Source: Gordius sp. MW1 | Lineage: Eukaryota > Nematomorpha > Gordioida > Gordea > Gordiidae | Direction: 5' to 3' | Length of the DNA: 64,000 bases | Assembly: GCA_964036665.1 (NCBI GenBank) | Contig: OZ038527.1 | Location: 434,001-498,000 of the forward strand | In this document: positions 1 through 14,489 of the stretch, one piece after another | Layout: every line of letters starts with the position of its first letter | How positions within the stretch are numbered: position 1 is the first letter of the stretch | The notes under the pieces: generated by a model | Database searches by the model: none | Seen by the model: only the letters and a program-made list of their open reading frames with translations | What the model was told of the DNA's origin: nothing | Program-made: the position numbers and the translations under genes

Positions 1-211
1 ATCAGAATATTTCATTTGAATAATAAATGTGTATATAAAGGTAATAAAATTTTGAATTTTTGATTGTTCAAATGAAAGTTTAAAAATCTATCTGAAGAAA
101 ACACAATTTTGAATTTAAACATGAATTATATAGACAACTTTTCGTTTTGAATAGGTTCGATGAAAATTTGAGTTTTTTGTAAATGATTTCGACCAGCAGC
201 GATATGTTGGT

Positions 212-1228
212 TAGAGCCCTGCATGGGTGACCTGAAACCCGACCCGAACCCGAGTCGGGTTCTGGCTGAAAATTTTTAAATGCCTACGGGTCGGGTCGGG
301 TTCGGGTTAAAAATGTTAAAATGCTTTCGGGTCGGGTTGAAAATGCTTAAACTCGGGTTTGGTCCGGGTCGGGTTGAAGGTTATGTATCTTATACTGCAT
401 AATAGACATATCTTTTAAATTAATGCCATTATATATATTTTATAATTAATATCCAAATATATGATTCATTTATCTAATACATTCATTTGAATTAATTTCT
501 TTTAAGCTATATCTGAATTTTGGATCTGCGCAATTTAAAACTCAGAAAGGTAGAATATCTTCATTGATGCTATAAATTATAATAAACATATAATTAATCA
601 TAAAATTTATTAACGATTTTGTGAACTCCCATTTTTCCTTTTTAAATATTTACCTTGCTTTACCGTCTAACATATAAACTAGAATAAATAAAATAAAATA
701 ATTGATTATTTATTAAACGAATGATTAAAATGTATAAAAAAAAACATTATTTTACAAATGTAATTTGAAAATTAGAATTTTTAAAAAAATGATTTAATTA
801 TCTCCTTTTATTTCCGCACAATTGCCACAACCATTATTAGCCTTAAAATCGAAATTGATTGATAATAAAGAAAGATTTATTTTAATTTAGCAAAAGTTTA
901 AGAATATCGCCATTTTTTATGGTGCCTACTCAAGATAATGAATGGCTTGTTAAGTGGGATACATTGGGTGAATTATACTAATAAAACTTTTGAATTATAA
1001 TTTACTTTTTTTCTAATGCTTTCACTTCTGGCAAACATGTTTTAAAATTTTTGTTGCCATTTAAAACCATAATATCAATTTTATACTAATCACCTTTTTT
1101 TAACTTTCGAGTTGGGTTCGGGTTGAAGTTTTTTGAAACACTTTCGGCTCGAGTCGGGTTCGGGTTAAAAAACTTCAAAAGCTTCCGGGTCAGGTCGGGT
1201 TGAAAAAAAGCAACTTTGCAGAGCTCTA
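212..1228. mobile_element. Non-autonomous hAT element, CGGGT-array family, copy 1
   Basis: The ends are TAGAGCCCTGCA on the left and the reverse complement of TAGAGCTCTGCA on the right. They are flanked by an imperfect 8-bp target-site duplication, ATGTTGGT (204-211) and ACGTTGGC (1229-1236), differing by two T/C transitions. Just inside both ends are runs of the motif CGGGTCGGGTTCGGGTT. The interior is AT-rich and shows no transposase. A second copy at 33169-34079 shares both the ends and the interior. An 8-bp duplication with TAGAG-type ends is characteristic of the hAT superfamily. Confidence 0.85.
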
Positions 1229-1968
1229 ACGTTGGCAGATGAAACTCTTTATTAAGCAAGTCTGCCAATTTGGACATTACAATGATGAGAGGCTTTAAAT
1301 CATCTCTCATTTTTTAATTTTATAATATACTCTCGCATATGTTGCTGCTGTAAGGTTAAATGGCTAAGTTTCGAGAGCATGAGCCTATTTGCAAAATTCT
1401 AAACTTACCAGGTTTATGATGAGAATTGTTAAAAAGCTCTGCAGCAAATTAGATAGTATTCTGAGTAATTTTTTCGTTTCACCTAGTCACATTTCAACAC
1501 ATCTAATTACCTATCCGGTGTCTAGCTTTTATACTGTTTATATTTAGAGTTTGCTTTAAGGTTAGGATTAGGGTCATTGTACGGTTAGGGATTAGAGTAA
1601 TAAGTTGCGACTACTCCTATGTTAGCAGCGGAGAGTTGAAAGACATCTTTATTTACACGAGAACCTCTCTTTCGTTTAAGCCACATTACGTTTAACAACG
1701 TGGTAATTTAACAGTGTGTCTAGTCTAATAACATTTAATAAGACTATTTGTATGGTAAGAAGTAATAGTCTAACTATTTATGATTCGTGTGATAAATTTA
1801 GTAAATAGTTACTTAAAAATCATCTTTGATATACTTATATATACATATAATAACGTTTAATACATTGATATAATATAATTGTAGATTTAGGCAAAAATAA
1901 TATAACAACGCTAGAGTATTTTAGAATATAATACATGGCAGTGTTCTTATTACCCTACGATAATAAAA

Positions 1969-4657
1969 TTAGAATGTTGTGTTACTTTTTCCACAATTGA
2001 CTAAACGATTTATTATTTGATTGGAGCTTTCACGCACCAACGAAACAAAGCTTGTCTTTAAGAAAGTATTTTTATGCTCAGTATGTGAATTATCAGCATC
2101 ATCCTCAATTGATATAAGCTTGAAAGGAGACTTGAGATTAATGCCTATCACTGGATCCTGAACGTGTTTTATTTGAGGTCGTCGTTTAAATTTTATGGCA
2201 TGTAATTTCCGACGAGTCGTGATAAGTAACGTGTGAGTAATTTCCTCATAGTCAATAGTATTACACAAATCCCGCTTTTTCCCATTTGATATTTCGATGA
2301 ATTGTACGTTATCCGACGGTGACACTATTTTATAAGAGTATACGCAAACATGATCTATAATGTTCAGATACTCACAAGTGTGATAGCCTTCATTTTTCGC
2401 AGTTATTGTGTCAGAACTTTGGTTTGATGGATCAAAATGTAAAAAGAAAATCTTTACCATCGTAGGGGATTGAACAGCTAACACCAAAACGTTGGTCCAC
2501 AAGGATATAGCTACTGCTTCTGCATTACGTCCTAGACCTGTCATTCTTTTTGTATGTATTTTCTCGTCTTGTGAAATGAGTAATGCACCTTCCTTGAGGT
2601 ACACTAACAAGTTGCCGCGCGCGATGAAATTTTTCAAGCGAGTATAGGGCGGTAAATGAAAATAAAATATAGCGTCGTCGAACGGCATACCGAAATTTAT
2701 AACTTGAACGCATCGCCCAGTCTTTAGATTCCATACTCGGGCATCACCTTGCAGTGAAAACGATGTAAGTATCGAATCAAAAATCCTTAGGTAAAGGACC
2801 CTCTTCGGATGTCCCTTCATAGTATATAAGAGACGGACTTTCGGCGATACGTTATGCGTTTGCGGGATATCAGTCTTGTAGCTTTGGTTTTTATGGGAGT
2901 GTCCTAAAAGCCTCCATACTTGAATGGTATTGTTGGGGCCGTCAGTAGCCACTATATTTTGCCACACACTTACGGTTTCGGGTGAATGGGCAGAAAGAAA
3001 ACCGGCCACTTGAACAACCACCAATGTTACAGCTCCTCTACCATGGGTTGGTGGAGAAAGAATTGGTTTATTGAGGGATTCCTCAAATGTCAAATCCAAG
3101 TAGTTATTTATTTGATTCGGAGATAATGCTCGAGCTGGTCGGTATTCGTCGAGGGTGCATATTGTCATTGTGTTGTCGTAACTTATGGTTAAAAATCTCA
3201 AAACTTTTTCACGACCACGCGATTGACAGGGATATAATATGATATCAGTCACGGCACTTTTGTGTGCCCTAACTCGGGCAGCGGGATGTGAGAGTGATTT
3301 TTTAGAAAAGTTTTCCAACCCTAATGAAGCAAAGGCGCACCCAACGGGCAACTGTCGATTTATCGAAATATCCCAAACAGTGACGTCGCCATTGCAATGT
3401 CCTGTCACTACATATGTTCCCGCCCAGAATTTTGAGGCCGTTATGTTAAGACCATTTATATCGTTACCAGAATTTTTAATGAATCGGGTGGAATGTGGAA
3501 TTAAATGAGAACGAAGCTTGTTCGTTTGCGTCGCCATTTTCCTCGATGAGTACCATGTTAGGTAATAATGCTTCCAAGCTTCATTATCGTTCCAGAAATT
3601 GAATCGGGCTCTCTTGCCCAGCATTTGATCACGTGATATTATTCGTGTCAAGGTCGAATGTAAGAATTTATCGGAACTGGGCAAAGGTTTAGACTGTGGT
3701 AGAAATAATTGAGCCAGGGTTTGTGTGCCTAATGATCAAATATGCATAACATTTTTACAAAGTGAAGTTTTTGGTGAATTCTTAGAATTAAAATTGCTAT
3801 AATTATCCAAGTTTGCTTATATATTTTAAATGGGCAAGACGTTAGAGTTAGATCATTAAGTTATATTATCTCCTACATTTAATAACGGGCTATACTTAAT
3901 ATTTTCTACATATAAGCCCAATATTTAGAAGCAGCTTGTTTAACAATGTCCACGTTTGAAATTAAATATCCCAATTATTAATTAATGGAAACAATGGGCA
4001 ACACATTGAAACTGCTAAAGTGTTGTTAAAATCAATTAAATATTTTATAATCCTACTGTAAAATTCTTTGTTCACATTTTTAATTATAATAAATTCCTTA
4101 ACAGTTCATTGATTTATAAAATTTTGGCATCATAGCAAAAATAGTCAAAATATTATCATGGGCATTTAAGTTTTAATAGGTCCAATTTTTGAGTAACATA
4201 ATCCCTAACATAAAAATTTAAACTAGATTTCATTTTTTAATTAAACATTAGTTATATAACGTTTTTCTAAATAAAATGCTGTTCATAGTTAAAAATATCT
4301 CTACATAATCTAACCTGTGAGTTCGATCAGCTGATCCATATAAATTGCGTTGTAACAAGCGTTGCGCCACAATACGTTACTTTGGATTGAATTAAACCAA
4401 TGTTTGCATACCAATTCACATTGGGCCAAAGTGTGTCCGGGTAGATATTTAAAAATTTGCTCTAAAAGCGGGTCTGTTAATTTGTTGAATAATCCTTTGG
4501 GGGCGTCATTGATGGAATTATTAAGACGTTTCGACGAATTGACTTCTTTCAACGTCAACGGAAATTGTGATTTACCATTCCATTTGTCATTTTTCGACAT
4601 TTTCCATCGACTTCCTAGAGTACCGTAAACGGCTTGATTGTAACATTCGTCACCCAT
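1969..4657 (-). CDS. F-box/WD-repeat protein, probable SCF ubiquitin-ligase substrate adaptor
   Basis: Two exons on the minus strand: 4657-4315 and 3728-1969, joined by a GT-AG intron (4314-3729) that keeps frame and gives about 700 residues. Residues 58-101 form an F-box (LTDPLLEQIFKYLPGHTLAQ, then CELVCKHWFNSI and LWRNACY), which in known proteins binds Skp1. Downstream are degenerate WD repeats. The clearest are near residues 207-235 (ending GDVTVWDI), 266-305, a segment ending NNTIQVWRLLG, and one starting GHPKRVLYLRI and ending DARVWNLKTG. Together they suggest a beta-propeller that selects substrates for ubiquitination. The start is the first in-frame ATG before the F-box. The repeats are poorly conserved after the fourth, so the blade count is uncertain. 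I cannot assign it to a named FBXW orthologue. The domain call is firm, the substrate unknown. Confidence 0.85.
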
Positions 4658-7600
4658 ACCAACTTTGTCTCAAGCCTTTAATGTCAGCTGATTCATTATT
4701 AATAACTGTTTTGGTTATGTGGAAAAATGAATAACGAAAAATGCAATTTTGGAGCGATTGTATGCCACGTATATTGTTCAAACAATCAATATCGTCGATT
4801 ATATGTTATTTTGATGACAATGGGAATTATTTAATTTCACACTGCGGGCTGTATAAATGTATATATGCGTTTCTTTGTGCAAATACACTGTTGTATGGAT
4901 GATCTTGTGCACTCTCTTAAACGACACCACTTTGCCCCATCTCTCTGCCCCCAATCCCTCTCCCCTTTGTACTAATACTACCTGAACGCGCGACGGCAAA
5001 TAAATGCCATACCAGCCCGCATTTTGCCCCACGGGTGATCATTTCATATCCTATGCGCAAATTGTATGTAGAAAGTAGCGATTAATGCAAATTAACCCAT
5101 CATAATGTCAAATTGTGGTAGAATGTGATGCCTATTTATTTTCCTTTTTTATAATACCTAACCTTTATGGTTAATCGAAAACTTGTTTGGTATGAGTAGT
5201 TAGATGTTAAGAACTAAACTACAAATAAATATAAGTAAGAAAAAATTTCTTAGGGATCCGCTTCCGGGCTAATACCTTGGTATAGAAAATAAATGTATAA
5301 AGGAAGGAAGTTAATTTATTTTTGTGTGTTTACACCGATTAAATTAAATTTTACACGTGAAAACAAAGATAAAAATTATTTATTAACAAAATTTATTTAG
5401 ACGATATAAAAAAATTACGTTCACGACTAAAAAACTATAAAACGCACTATAACTAAACGGATGGCATTTTACATGGAAATCGTGATGGATTTAACGATTT
5501 CCGTTGTGAACTTTTGCCTGATAAAAAAGTACTCTTTCAAATCTAATGAAACGGTAGAGATCGCCTTTCCAATTTGTTTCAAGAGAGCGAGAGCTTTAAT
5601 TTGCCACTAACTACGCACAAATTTAGTAGACACATCGAAAAGGGGGAAACGAAATTATAACAAAAAAATTGGTAAAAGAAGGGATTTAAACAAATTACTT
5701 ATTTTAGATATGAAACTAAAAACGAATAAAAATATTGATATCAGCTTAACACTCCAATCCCATCATGTGACTTTCCCTCGAGCACAAATATCTGGGTTAC
5801 TTAAATATAATCAGCATACGTGCAAGGGCAGGTCATAGAGCTACAAAGTCGCGTAGGGTTAAATTGGTGTCGTCTAGGGGCGTGAAATACAAGTCAAGCG
5901 GGAAACCTTGTAATGAATAGATGGGTAAAGAAAGTCGAATTCATCTCAATCATACCCCTACATTCATTTACCTACCTTGAACATGTGACCTTATAAATGA
6001 ATAGGGTAAACCCATTATGGCACGCGCTCTAAGGTTACTACAATTAACAATCAATAATTGCTCCACCCTTTCATATCCATTCCCGGGCTTTCTTTGAATT
6101 CTCGAAACCGATTGTCAAGAATTGATTACACTAAGGCTATGTTTAAAGGTTAGAATTAACAAAAATTTCCCTAAATCAAAAAACAAATGTAAAAAAAAAT
6201 AAAATGGACCTGTGTGACTCACAATATACATTTACAAATAATACGAGGATATAAAATTTTAAGGCAAGTAAAAAGGGAATTATTATTTGGTCATTTGCTG
6301 ATCTTGATAGTTATTCGCGGTAAAGTTATTTGGTTGAATTTTGATGCGTCTTGAAGTTTTTTAACTATTATAATCCTCAGTGTAATGCTAATTATACGAA
6401 TAGAAATCTTCGAGAAAACTTCAAAAAGTTTGATTACTAAATTTATAATAGAGGCGTAAAAAGTATAGGTATTTGAGGTCCCCAACACTAATTTGATTTT
6501 TATTATAATTTATATTAAATCAAAACTTTAAGTAATATCCTTTAAAACGCAATCTATTTTGAAGACAAAAGGATGATGGGCGTACCCAGGAGGGGCAGGG
6601 AAATAATTTTTTTTTATAAAAATAACGTTAAAAAAATTCTTATGCCACCCCCCTTTCAAGCTTAACATTAATTCATAAAGAAACTCATCGGCAAATTTAC
6701 ACGGTTATTTAGATTTTTATTATTGAAATCGAATATCAATATGAGATTACTAGTAGCGTTTGTATAATTATCACCCATTCATTACCACCAATTTTGAATT
6801 CGTATGGACATTAGAGTTTTTATTTTCAAATCATATAAGTTATATTTTTACACAAATAATGAAAAATTTTAAAATTAAATTTTATGAGTAGTAAGATGAC
6901 GAAATATCGATTGAATGGTTAAGATTGATGAGTGTTCTAATTAATTAAAAGTATTTATACATAGCTAAATATCTTAGATGTTTATATAATTTATTTTTAA
7001 TATTAATGTTTCGACAAAACGTTTTTTACAAGTACTTTCCATTTTCAGATTGTATTTGTTTACTTGTCATGCAAAGATGTTTGTTTAAGCATTTTTTTTC
7101 ACAAAATTATCTGGCCCTCCCACACCATGCAATTTGCCATTTTATTAATTATGGGATTGAATTATGATTTGGTAGTATTTAATTTGATTTTTCATCTACT
7201 TGCTTGATTCCTTCATTATAAAATTAAATGAAGGATTTCTCGATTGAAATAAACAAGTTCTCAATAACTTCCAAAATGTGTTTTCGCAAGATCCGTCAAG
7301 TATTTTAACAGAACTCAGGAAATTTTTATTTTTTGGCTAATTTATACTCAAGTAATTTTAATGGCACAAACAGCAACCTAAAATCAGAGTTTGAATTATG
7401 GAACATGACTTTGCCCTAAACTCAAGAACGTAGGCCAATAATTCTCTCGACCCCTATTAGCTTTTATAGTTAAGCTAATGCCATTGCTTAATATAGGACC
7501 AATTTTTTTATATATTAGCCTGACATTCCATAACCAGATGCACCAATGAGCTATAAAGACTTAAAAATTAAATTTTTTAAATCCCTATTTCCCTTAATAA

Positions 7601-9198
7601 AATCTTAGCTACCCACCTGATAGTTTGTCATATTTGTGTAATTTATTTTGTTTGTTGCTTGATTTTAGCATTATACTCGTTAATCGATGAACTTTATAAT
7701 GATACCTACACTTGCTTCTGATGGCTCTAGAAAGCACAATATATGACAAACATATTTCTTGTTCAAGCTAAGCAAGCCAAAATTTTATAAAATACAGGCA
7801 GTCACTGACTTTTATAAAAATGTTTGGTCATTGCCAGATTTGCCACTTAATGCTTGCTTGCAAATCCTTTTAAAATGATGTTATCTGTTATCCATTTTTC
7901 CAACCATATTCAAACTCAACCATATAAATGAAAGACATGCCATTGCTGCAGGATAGTTTCAAACCATTAGCAAACTAGAACTAAAGATTTTTTAAGGTTA
8001 GATTTTCTCTTAGGGTGGAGGACTTTAATTATTACCTTTCTTCCCTATTTCGTGTCTGTCTTCCAATACCAATCGAAGTCACGTGCCATGACTTACAATT
8101 TAAAATAAAATTTTCTTATTCTGAAGATACGTAATTAAAAGGTATGACAGAACACATATATTGTCTTTCCCAACTCAGTTTATTAGTTTCGTTTTTCCCT
8201 ATTCTATCGACTAATTTTACTCAGCATATAATATATAGAAAATTATGTGTCTTATATAAAGAATTTCTCCTTAAATTTGCATAATTTTAACTTTTCCTTT
8301 GTACTAGTTGTCGTATACGTGTATACGTGAAAGAAGAATAGTTAAATTTAGTATAACTTTTATTAGTATAATATTTTCCGAGTTGGTAATAAACATATGT
8401 TTTTGTGTTTATATCTTTCTAATTATTCTTTGTTCTTTAATTTCCCCACCCGGCTCTTTAGTTATTAATAAAATGCTTACAAACATATACTTCTCCTAAT
8501 CTATAATATTTCATTAATCATATCAATTTGATCATCATATCTAGCTCTTGCTAATCAATAATTCCTTAGAGTTTATCATCATCATTTTAGATTAATTCCT
8601 TAGGTATTTATAACTAGTTTAAGAAAAAAAAGATAATAAATCATAGCTTTTAATGGTAATGCTTATTTTTCTATTTCCCTACTTCAAATATAGATTTATT
8701 TTGGATCTGTACTACTGTTTTGATTAAATTGCACTTTTAATAACTTAGGTAGTTAATATTTTTTTTTCTCACTAAAAATTAGTTAAATTTCCTAATTTCA
8801 AAATAATGTATAATTTATTTTACAACTTTCAAATTATGCTATTCAATAGCAAAACTGCTAGGGAGATATATATCTGATAGCTTTATAATTATAAATTACT
8901 ATTAAGCCATTTAAAGAAATTCGATTATAAGATGCATCACAATTTAATAATACATTTATAGAAACAAGCTATTCGTATTTTAATTGCGAAAACACATGAT
9001 ACCAGATACATTCATAAACGAAAAATTTGAATAATCCATATGGTAACAAATAACGAAAATAATTAATTTTTCTTAGGATAATGGAAATCAGGCCTTTGAA
9101 ACTAGCTCAGTACCAAGTTTAAGATACTTTAATGTCTTCTTTTTAACATGCCAGGTATTTAACTTAGAATTTAATGTAAGTCAAATTATAGTTTTTAG
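4658..9198. other. Intergenic and intronic AT-rich stretch, mostly featureless
   Basis: No convincing gene was found here. Apart from the LINE fragment at about 5430-5640, I see only AT-rich sequence. The end of one hAT-like repeat may lie near 6578 (GGGCGTACCCAGGAGGGG). The missing first exon of the cytochrome b561 gene should lie in the right part of this stretch, but I could not place it. Confidence 0.5.
5430..5640 (-). pseudogene. LINE reverse-transcriptase 3'-end fragment
   Basis: On the minus strand this stretch matches, by eye, the fragment at 56290-56460: the same order of motifs corresponding to SLDLKEHLFIRQK and SNTISIHGSMPSV, with scattered changes. This is the C-terminal tail of a non-LTR retrotransposon reverse transcriptase. 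It is 5'-truncated and broken, as usual for dead LINE copies. Confidence 0.6.
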
Positions 9199-12100
9199 GG
9201 CTATTGGCTGTCATAATGACAGGAGCTTGGATTAGTAAATTTAAGGGTGGATTAGCATGGCAAAGTGATCCAGGGAGAGAGTTTAATTATCACCCATTGT
9301 TCATGATAATTGGCTTTATTTTTTTAAACATGCAAGGTAGTTTTTATATCTATTTTTAACACAGTGTAATATCAATTTAACAATATTCAAATATTTTCTT
9401 AATATCTATTTTATATCATATACCTTTGTTTAGATTTTCCATATCATTTTAATCATTTAATTAATATATTCTTAAAATTAATAACCTAAAATTTATATAA
9501 ATTTAAAATAATTGGTTTAAACTTTTAGATGAATTTTGTCAAACAGCATTTAGTTACTAATGGTGATTATAATCTTATGACATTTCTTAAAAAAGAAAGA
9601 AAATCAGTATCTTAAAGAAAAAATTGATTTAGATTTAAAATGTGATTATCTTTTTAAATTTTATAGTAAAGCTTGTTTAACTATGTTTTAGACTCTATAA
9701 AACCCCTTATTGTGTGATTGGTCATATTATTTAAATTTAAAATCGTTAAAAGAGGAAATTTCTAACAATCAAAATTTAAAAAATTAATGCATTATCTTTA
9801 GAAAAATATAATTTTTAATTTTCACCAGCACATTTCATTTTACTAAAACGTCTAGGCTACTCACCTGTTTATTCCATTTCAAAGCATATGTAATGTAATG
9901 GCTTTTCTTATCGATTTATCGTTAACGCATTAATATAGCCGCGGTCTTAAAATTAATGACTACCCCCTCAGCGTGAAATAATTGGAACGCCACTTCACGT
10001 CAATCATTTAAAGAAACCTATCTTTAACATTTCATTTAAAACCCCATTTGTTTTGAGGGGGGGGGGGACAATAGGGAGTGGACTGGATAAAATAAATATA
10101 AATTATATTTTTCGTAACACATTTATAATCTACGCATTCAAACTTAAGATTTTTACAAGTTTTTCTAATTTACATAAACACGTTATCGGTAGGGAAAAGA
10201 AAGAAATAATTATTTTCAAGATTTAGCTTTTTTGCATCGCAATTATATTCCCCGAGTTTGTCACAAATTAACAAAATTTTGGCACACTTGCCTTGACAAA
10301 TTTCCTTTCTTTTTGCTGTAGCATTGAGTTATTTAGCTAATTTTTTCCGACCGCCTCATCTGTAACCATTTGTTTTTTGTACACATTTTATTTAGTTAAA
10401 TCAAGCCGCTTTGGTTTTTCCCCTCAACTAAAATTTAATCCATTTAATCGGTCAAGAGTGAGGGTCTAAATGGCACATTTATAAATAGTGCGGAAAGGGG
10501 GGAAGGTCGCTGAGAATACTAAAGCTAAATTTCGTTAATTTATGTTTTTAGAGGTAGTTGGTCGGTTTTTGGCCTTTAAATGTTGAAAACTTTGATTTCA
10601 AGGGCACTAGTTATTACGAGACCCTTAATTTTCTTTTTGGAACGTAGGTAATGCAAAATCATACCTCCATTTCGTAGTTTTGAAATTTATATAACGAGGA
10701 AGTTATATTTGATAATAATAAGCATTTGGATTGGATTCCCTTTAAATTGTTATTTAGGGCTATTTTTTTAGTTATTCATTTAGGTTAAAATGTGTTTTTC
10801 ACTTTGTAAACGGGTAATTTACAAGTTCTTTGACAATCCATTATTCTAGGGACTATACTTTTTAAGCCTTTCACGTCTCTAGTCTAATTGCGAGAGATCT
10901 TCAAGCTTTTAGCATTCAAAACGACTTCCACCTTTGACTAATCCTGAAAATAACTGCGCCACTTCAAAGTAAATATATGACAAATGTGACTATTTTATGC
11001 CAATGTGAATTGTTTAAAGATGTTTGTAAAAAAGGGATTGGCAAATTGTGCAGTTTGCCGATAACTGAGTTAAAAAGGAATTCCTTTAATTCAGGCAGGG
11101 TTTGTTGAGTAAGTAAACTACAGTAAGCCCTAAATTTGTTTCAGTTCCTATAAACGCATGTTGTAAAAGGTTTAGAGCCATGGGCCTCGCAGGAAGGGCA
11201 GTTGTACCTCAAACAGTAGATCATGTTTAAATCTACAAAAAATATCATATCTAATATATAGCCCCCTTATCCAACACTGGGAGTAAAAAAGGTTTAATTT
11301 GAGGTGTGTGTTTTTATAGCTGCGCTGCTGTACAGGGCATTTAGGGACATGAAAAAAGTGACTCTTAAATGGTTGCACGGATCCATTAATTTGGCTGCTC
11401 TCATCTTCGCGGCTGTTGGATTGAAGGCCGTTTTCGATAGTCACAACTTGAAAAGCCCACCCATACCAAACATGTATTCTCTTCATTCCTGGATCGGCAT
11501 CATAACTACGGTCATGTTTGGGCTACAAGTAATTAATTTTCTATTTTTTACGTTGGATCCGAGTCAGTCGATATTGCTTTCTTTATAAAGCAGAGCAGAT
11601 TATAGTGATTTGAGAGCTATTAACTGTACGATTATTGATTGTAATTTGCCAAAGATTTTTTGATCTGTTTTTCTTAGTCGCTCAACATACCAAAGGCTTT
11701 TTAGTTCAAACCTTTGTCTGTTTATGTTTAGTCGACCAAACAAAACCCAGCAGTTTTTACAAGGCTACTAAGACGTTTTTTACAGTTTGACCAAGCCTAG
11801 AGGTCGACTAGGAAAAGGAGACCAAAAATTATTATCTCTTTAGGTTTAGTCGACTAAAACCAAAAGTCTACGAAACAAAACCCAGTCGCTTTTCCAAAAC
11901 TACTCCGCACCTTTATTTTATAAGAATCTGATGAGAATTAAAGATTTATAACTTAATAAATGTACTTTTTGTAGCTTTACAAGTATTTTCAACAACCCTT
12001 TTTTGATCGTCACTGCTTACGTCTCTGCCTTTTTTCTCTCCTCACCTCACTTTATTACTTTGTTTAGGTTAATACGTCTTGCTTGACAACTATAAAATGT

Positions 12101-13709
12101 CGCGCGCGCGATAGTAAAGTGTGTTTGTGTGGTAGAAGCCGGGGGATGATAACAGCTAAATGCTTTATGTATATGTAATATTACATTTATTCTTTCAGGC
12201 AATATTAATAATAATCGTGAGATTGTGGGCTTGTTTAGTAAATATTTATAATAGGGTGTATTATAATAGAATGTCTTCTTCCCCCCCCCCCGTTCTCGGT
12301 TCCCTCATTTGATTCATTACCTAGATTATGGTATTAAAATTTGCCCGAGGGATATACTGTCGAGAATATCATTTAAAATTTTTACGAGGACTTAATAGTC
12401 CTTGATGAGAGTAATTTTATTGTGTGAAGTGCTAATTTTAAAATTTCATTGTTTTTTTATAATAACTCTTTACGGAGGTTGAAATTAAAAAAAAATTAAT
12501 TTGTTTAGCTACACCTTTTAACCCATTCAAAATGATAGGATAACGATATTCGCCAAAATAATCTGTGCCTACACACGATTATAAGTTTCGTAGATTTTAA
12601 GGCTTTTACCATCTTACAATTTTAGTTGTTGATCGGAGCCACTAGCTTCTTGGTACCGGCCGTGCCAGGGAGATTGAGGAAATTGTACTTGCCATTTCAC
12701 ACTTACTTCGGAGCTGCACTTTATGTCATGTCCGTCGTGAGTTGTTTGCTGGGAATTACGGAAATTGCCATTTTTGCCATGTAAAGAGTCATATTTATTC
12801 ACGCATTTGTGTCAATTATAACCATAGACTAGATAGACTGCTCATCAAATTTGAATAAGTATACCGTTTTTCCGCCATTTTGAAATGTGCACAAATAATA
12901 GAAAGACATGTCGATTATAAAAGTGTTTTTAAAATGTAATGAAAAAAAACATTTAGCTAGTTAAACAATAAAAACAGCATTTGAAATATATTTCATTCAT
13001 ACAATTCATAAATGTAAAAAATAAAAATGCTGTGATTATGTGATGTTAAAGAATTTACTGCCATCTGCATTTTATTAAATAATCATTTATTAACGTTCTT
13101 TGATTTATTAACTAATAGGAAAGGTATTAAATGTTTCTTCTTCAATAATGGGGTACACTGCATAAAGATATGGGAGATAGTTAAATTCAAAATGGTGGAT
13201 ATAATGGTACTCAATGAGCAGTCTATGATTATAACACACACTAAATAACTTTAGATTGACGTTTTTAAAAGTAATGGATTATATTTTTTGTATTTGAAAT
13301 TTCTCTGGGAATTGGAAAGTTATATACTACAAGATTTCGTTTAATTTTTTATTATAAATTAAGGTACAAACGTGGTATAATGGCAATGTGTCTACTTGTA
13401 GATCTTTTGCTAGTTTTACGCGCCAAATTATTTAATTTTTAACGTTCAGTTGTTGTTATAACTCTAAAATTCATATCATTTTGAAGCGTATATTTGAAAC
13501 ATGGTTTAATTGATTTTTGCAGCAAATCACCGGGATACTCCGAGAAACCACCGCAAGGGATGCTATTGAATTTTTTGGGAATAATCTTAGCCATCCTGGG
13601 CACCTTAGTCCCATTCCTGCTCATCAAAGAAAGTTATCGCAGAAGACCGAAACCAGAAGAGCAAAATATACAGTTGAGTAACTCTAGCAATTCTGCCCTA
13701 AACGATTAA
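9199..13709 (+). CDS. Cytochrome b561 family transmembrane ascorbate-dependent reductase (5' exon not found)
   Basis: Four exons join in frame through GT-AG introns: 9199-9336, 11320-11528, 12626-12780 and 13523-13709, giving about 229 residues to the stop. The product is a di-heme membrane protein that, in this family, passes electrons from ascorbate across a membrane (for example to ferric iron or monodehydroascorbate). All four heme-ligand histidines are visible: FNYHPLFM (exon 1 here), WLHGSIN and YSLHSWIG (exon 2), PFHTYFGA (exon 3). The basic segment [12 protein letters not shown] and the last helix ([20 protein letters not shown]) also fit. The first recovered exon begins in phase 1 within transmembrane helix 1, so a short N-terminal exon lies upstream. 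Introns are about 2.0, 1.1 and 0.7 kb. The tail after the last helix is polar. Assignment to a subtype (CYB561, CYBRD1, CYB561A3) is not possible. Confidence 0.92.
11640..11910. repeat. Foldback repeat with GTCGACTAAAC and AAAACCCAGC motifs
   Basis: Lies in an intron of the cytochrome b561 gene. It contains copies in both orientations of the motifs seen at 13862-13990 and 14490-14666 (GTTTAGTCGAC, AACAAAACCCAG, TTTTTACA). The structure is broken and I could not find its target-site duplication. Confidence 0.5.
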
Positions 13710-13861
13710 TTCGAACCATTAAATTTTGGAAAATTTTTATTAAGGTCCTCGCCTCTTTTGTCCAAAATATCTCGAGTTTCTACATTTCACGCACATTTCT
13801 GTTTTAATTTTTTTGCCATGCCTTTTTGGATCTCTCCTCGTATTTTTTTGTCTTGAGTGTT

Positions 13862-13985
13862 GTAAAAACGGCTGGGTTTAGTCTAGAGGTCGACTAAGAA
13901 AAGCGGGCCAGAAGACTTTGGTTCGTTTATGTTCAGTCGACTATATCCAAATGTAGACCAAACAAAACCTAGCCGTTTTTACAGC
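13862..13985. mobile_element. Short foldback MITE, TGTAAAAACGGCTGGGTTT family
   Basis: The sequence opens with TGTAAAAACGGCTGGGTTT and closes with the near-perfect reverse complement AAACCTAGCCGTTTTTACA. The interior again holds GTCGAC motifs. It is located just after the cytochrome b561 stop codon. No clear target-site duplication. Confidence 0.6.
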
Positions 13986-14489
13986 ACTACTTGTGAGTTT
14001 TGAGGATAAAATACGAGATTACTTCGTGGCTATAGCTTCGTAACAAACAATCATCGTGTAGAATATATGTTTATATTATTTTTAACCTGTATATTCGTAT
14101 AATATTTTAAATTTTTCCACCCCTTCTTCTTATTTTATACATGGTAGTAGAGGTGTTAAAATTGTATATTATTATAATTAAGTGTCAAAATATATCATGA
14201 AAAAGTCTACCTCGTTTATAAGAACGTTTGCGAAATATTAAAATAGATTTTAAAATAATTTGAAAGATAAATTATATTTTTACACAATCTTTCGCCGCGT
14301 TCACTGCTTTACACGCACAGGTACAGTCCGCTTGCCGCTGGAGATTAATCACCATTCAAGCACACCTTCATCTCTCTGGTGCTTTCATAAATTTATTATT
14401 CGTCCGTCTCGTGTCTGTAGCTTTACCTCTTTATTGGCTAATATATAATTATTGCCTAGCTTCACGATTGTTTTATGTTGTATGGAAAG

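Noticed and set aside
11172..11486. Minus-strand frame over the cytochrome b561 exon
   Set aside because: Antisense shadow of a strongly supported plus-strand exon.
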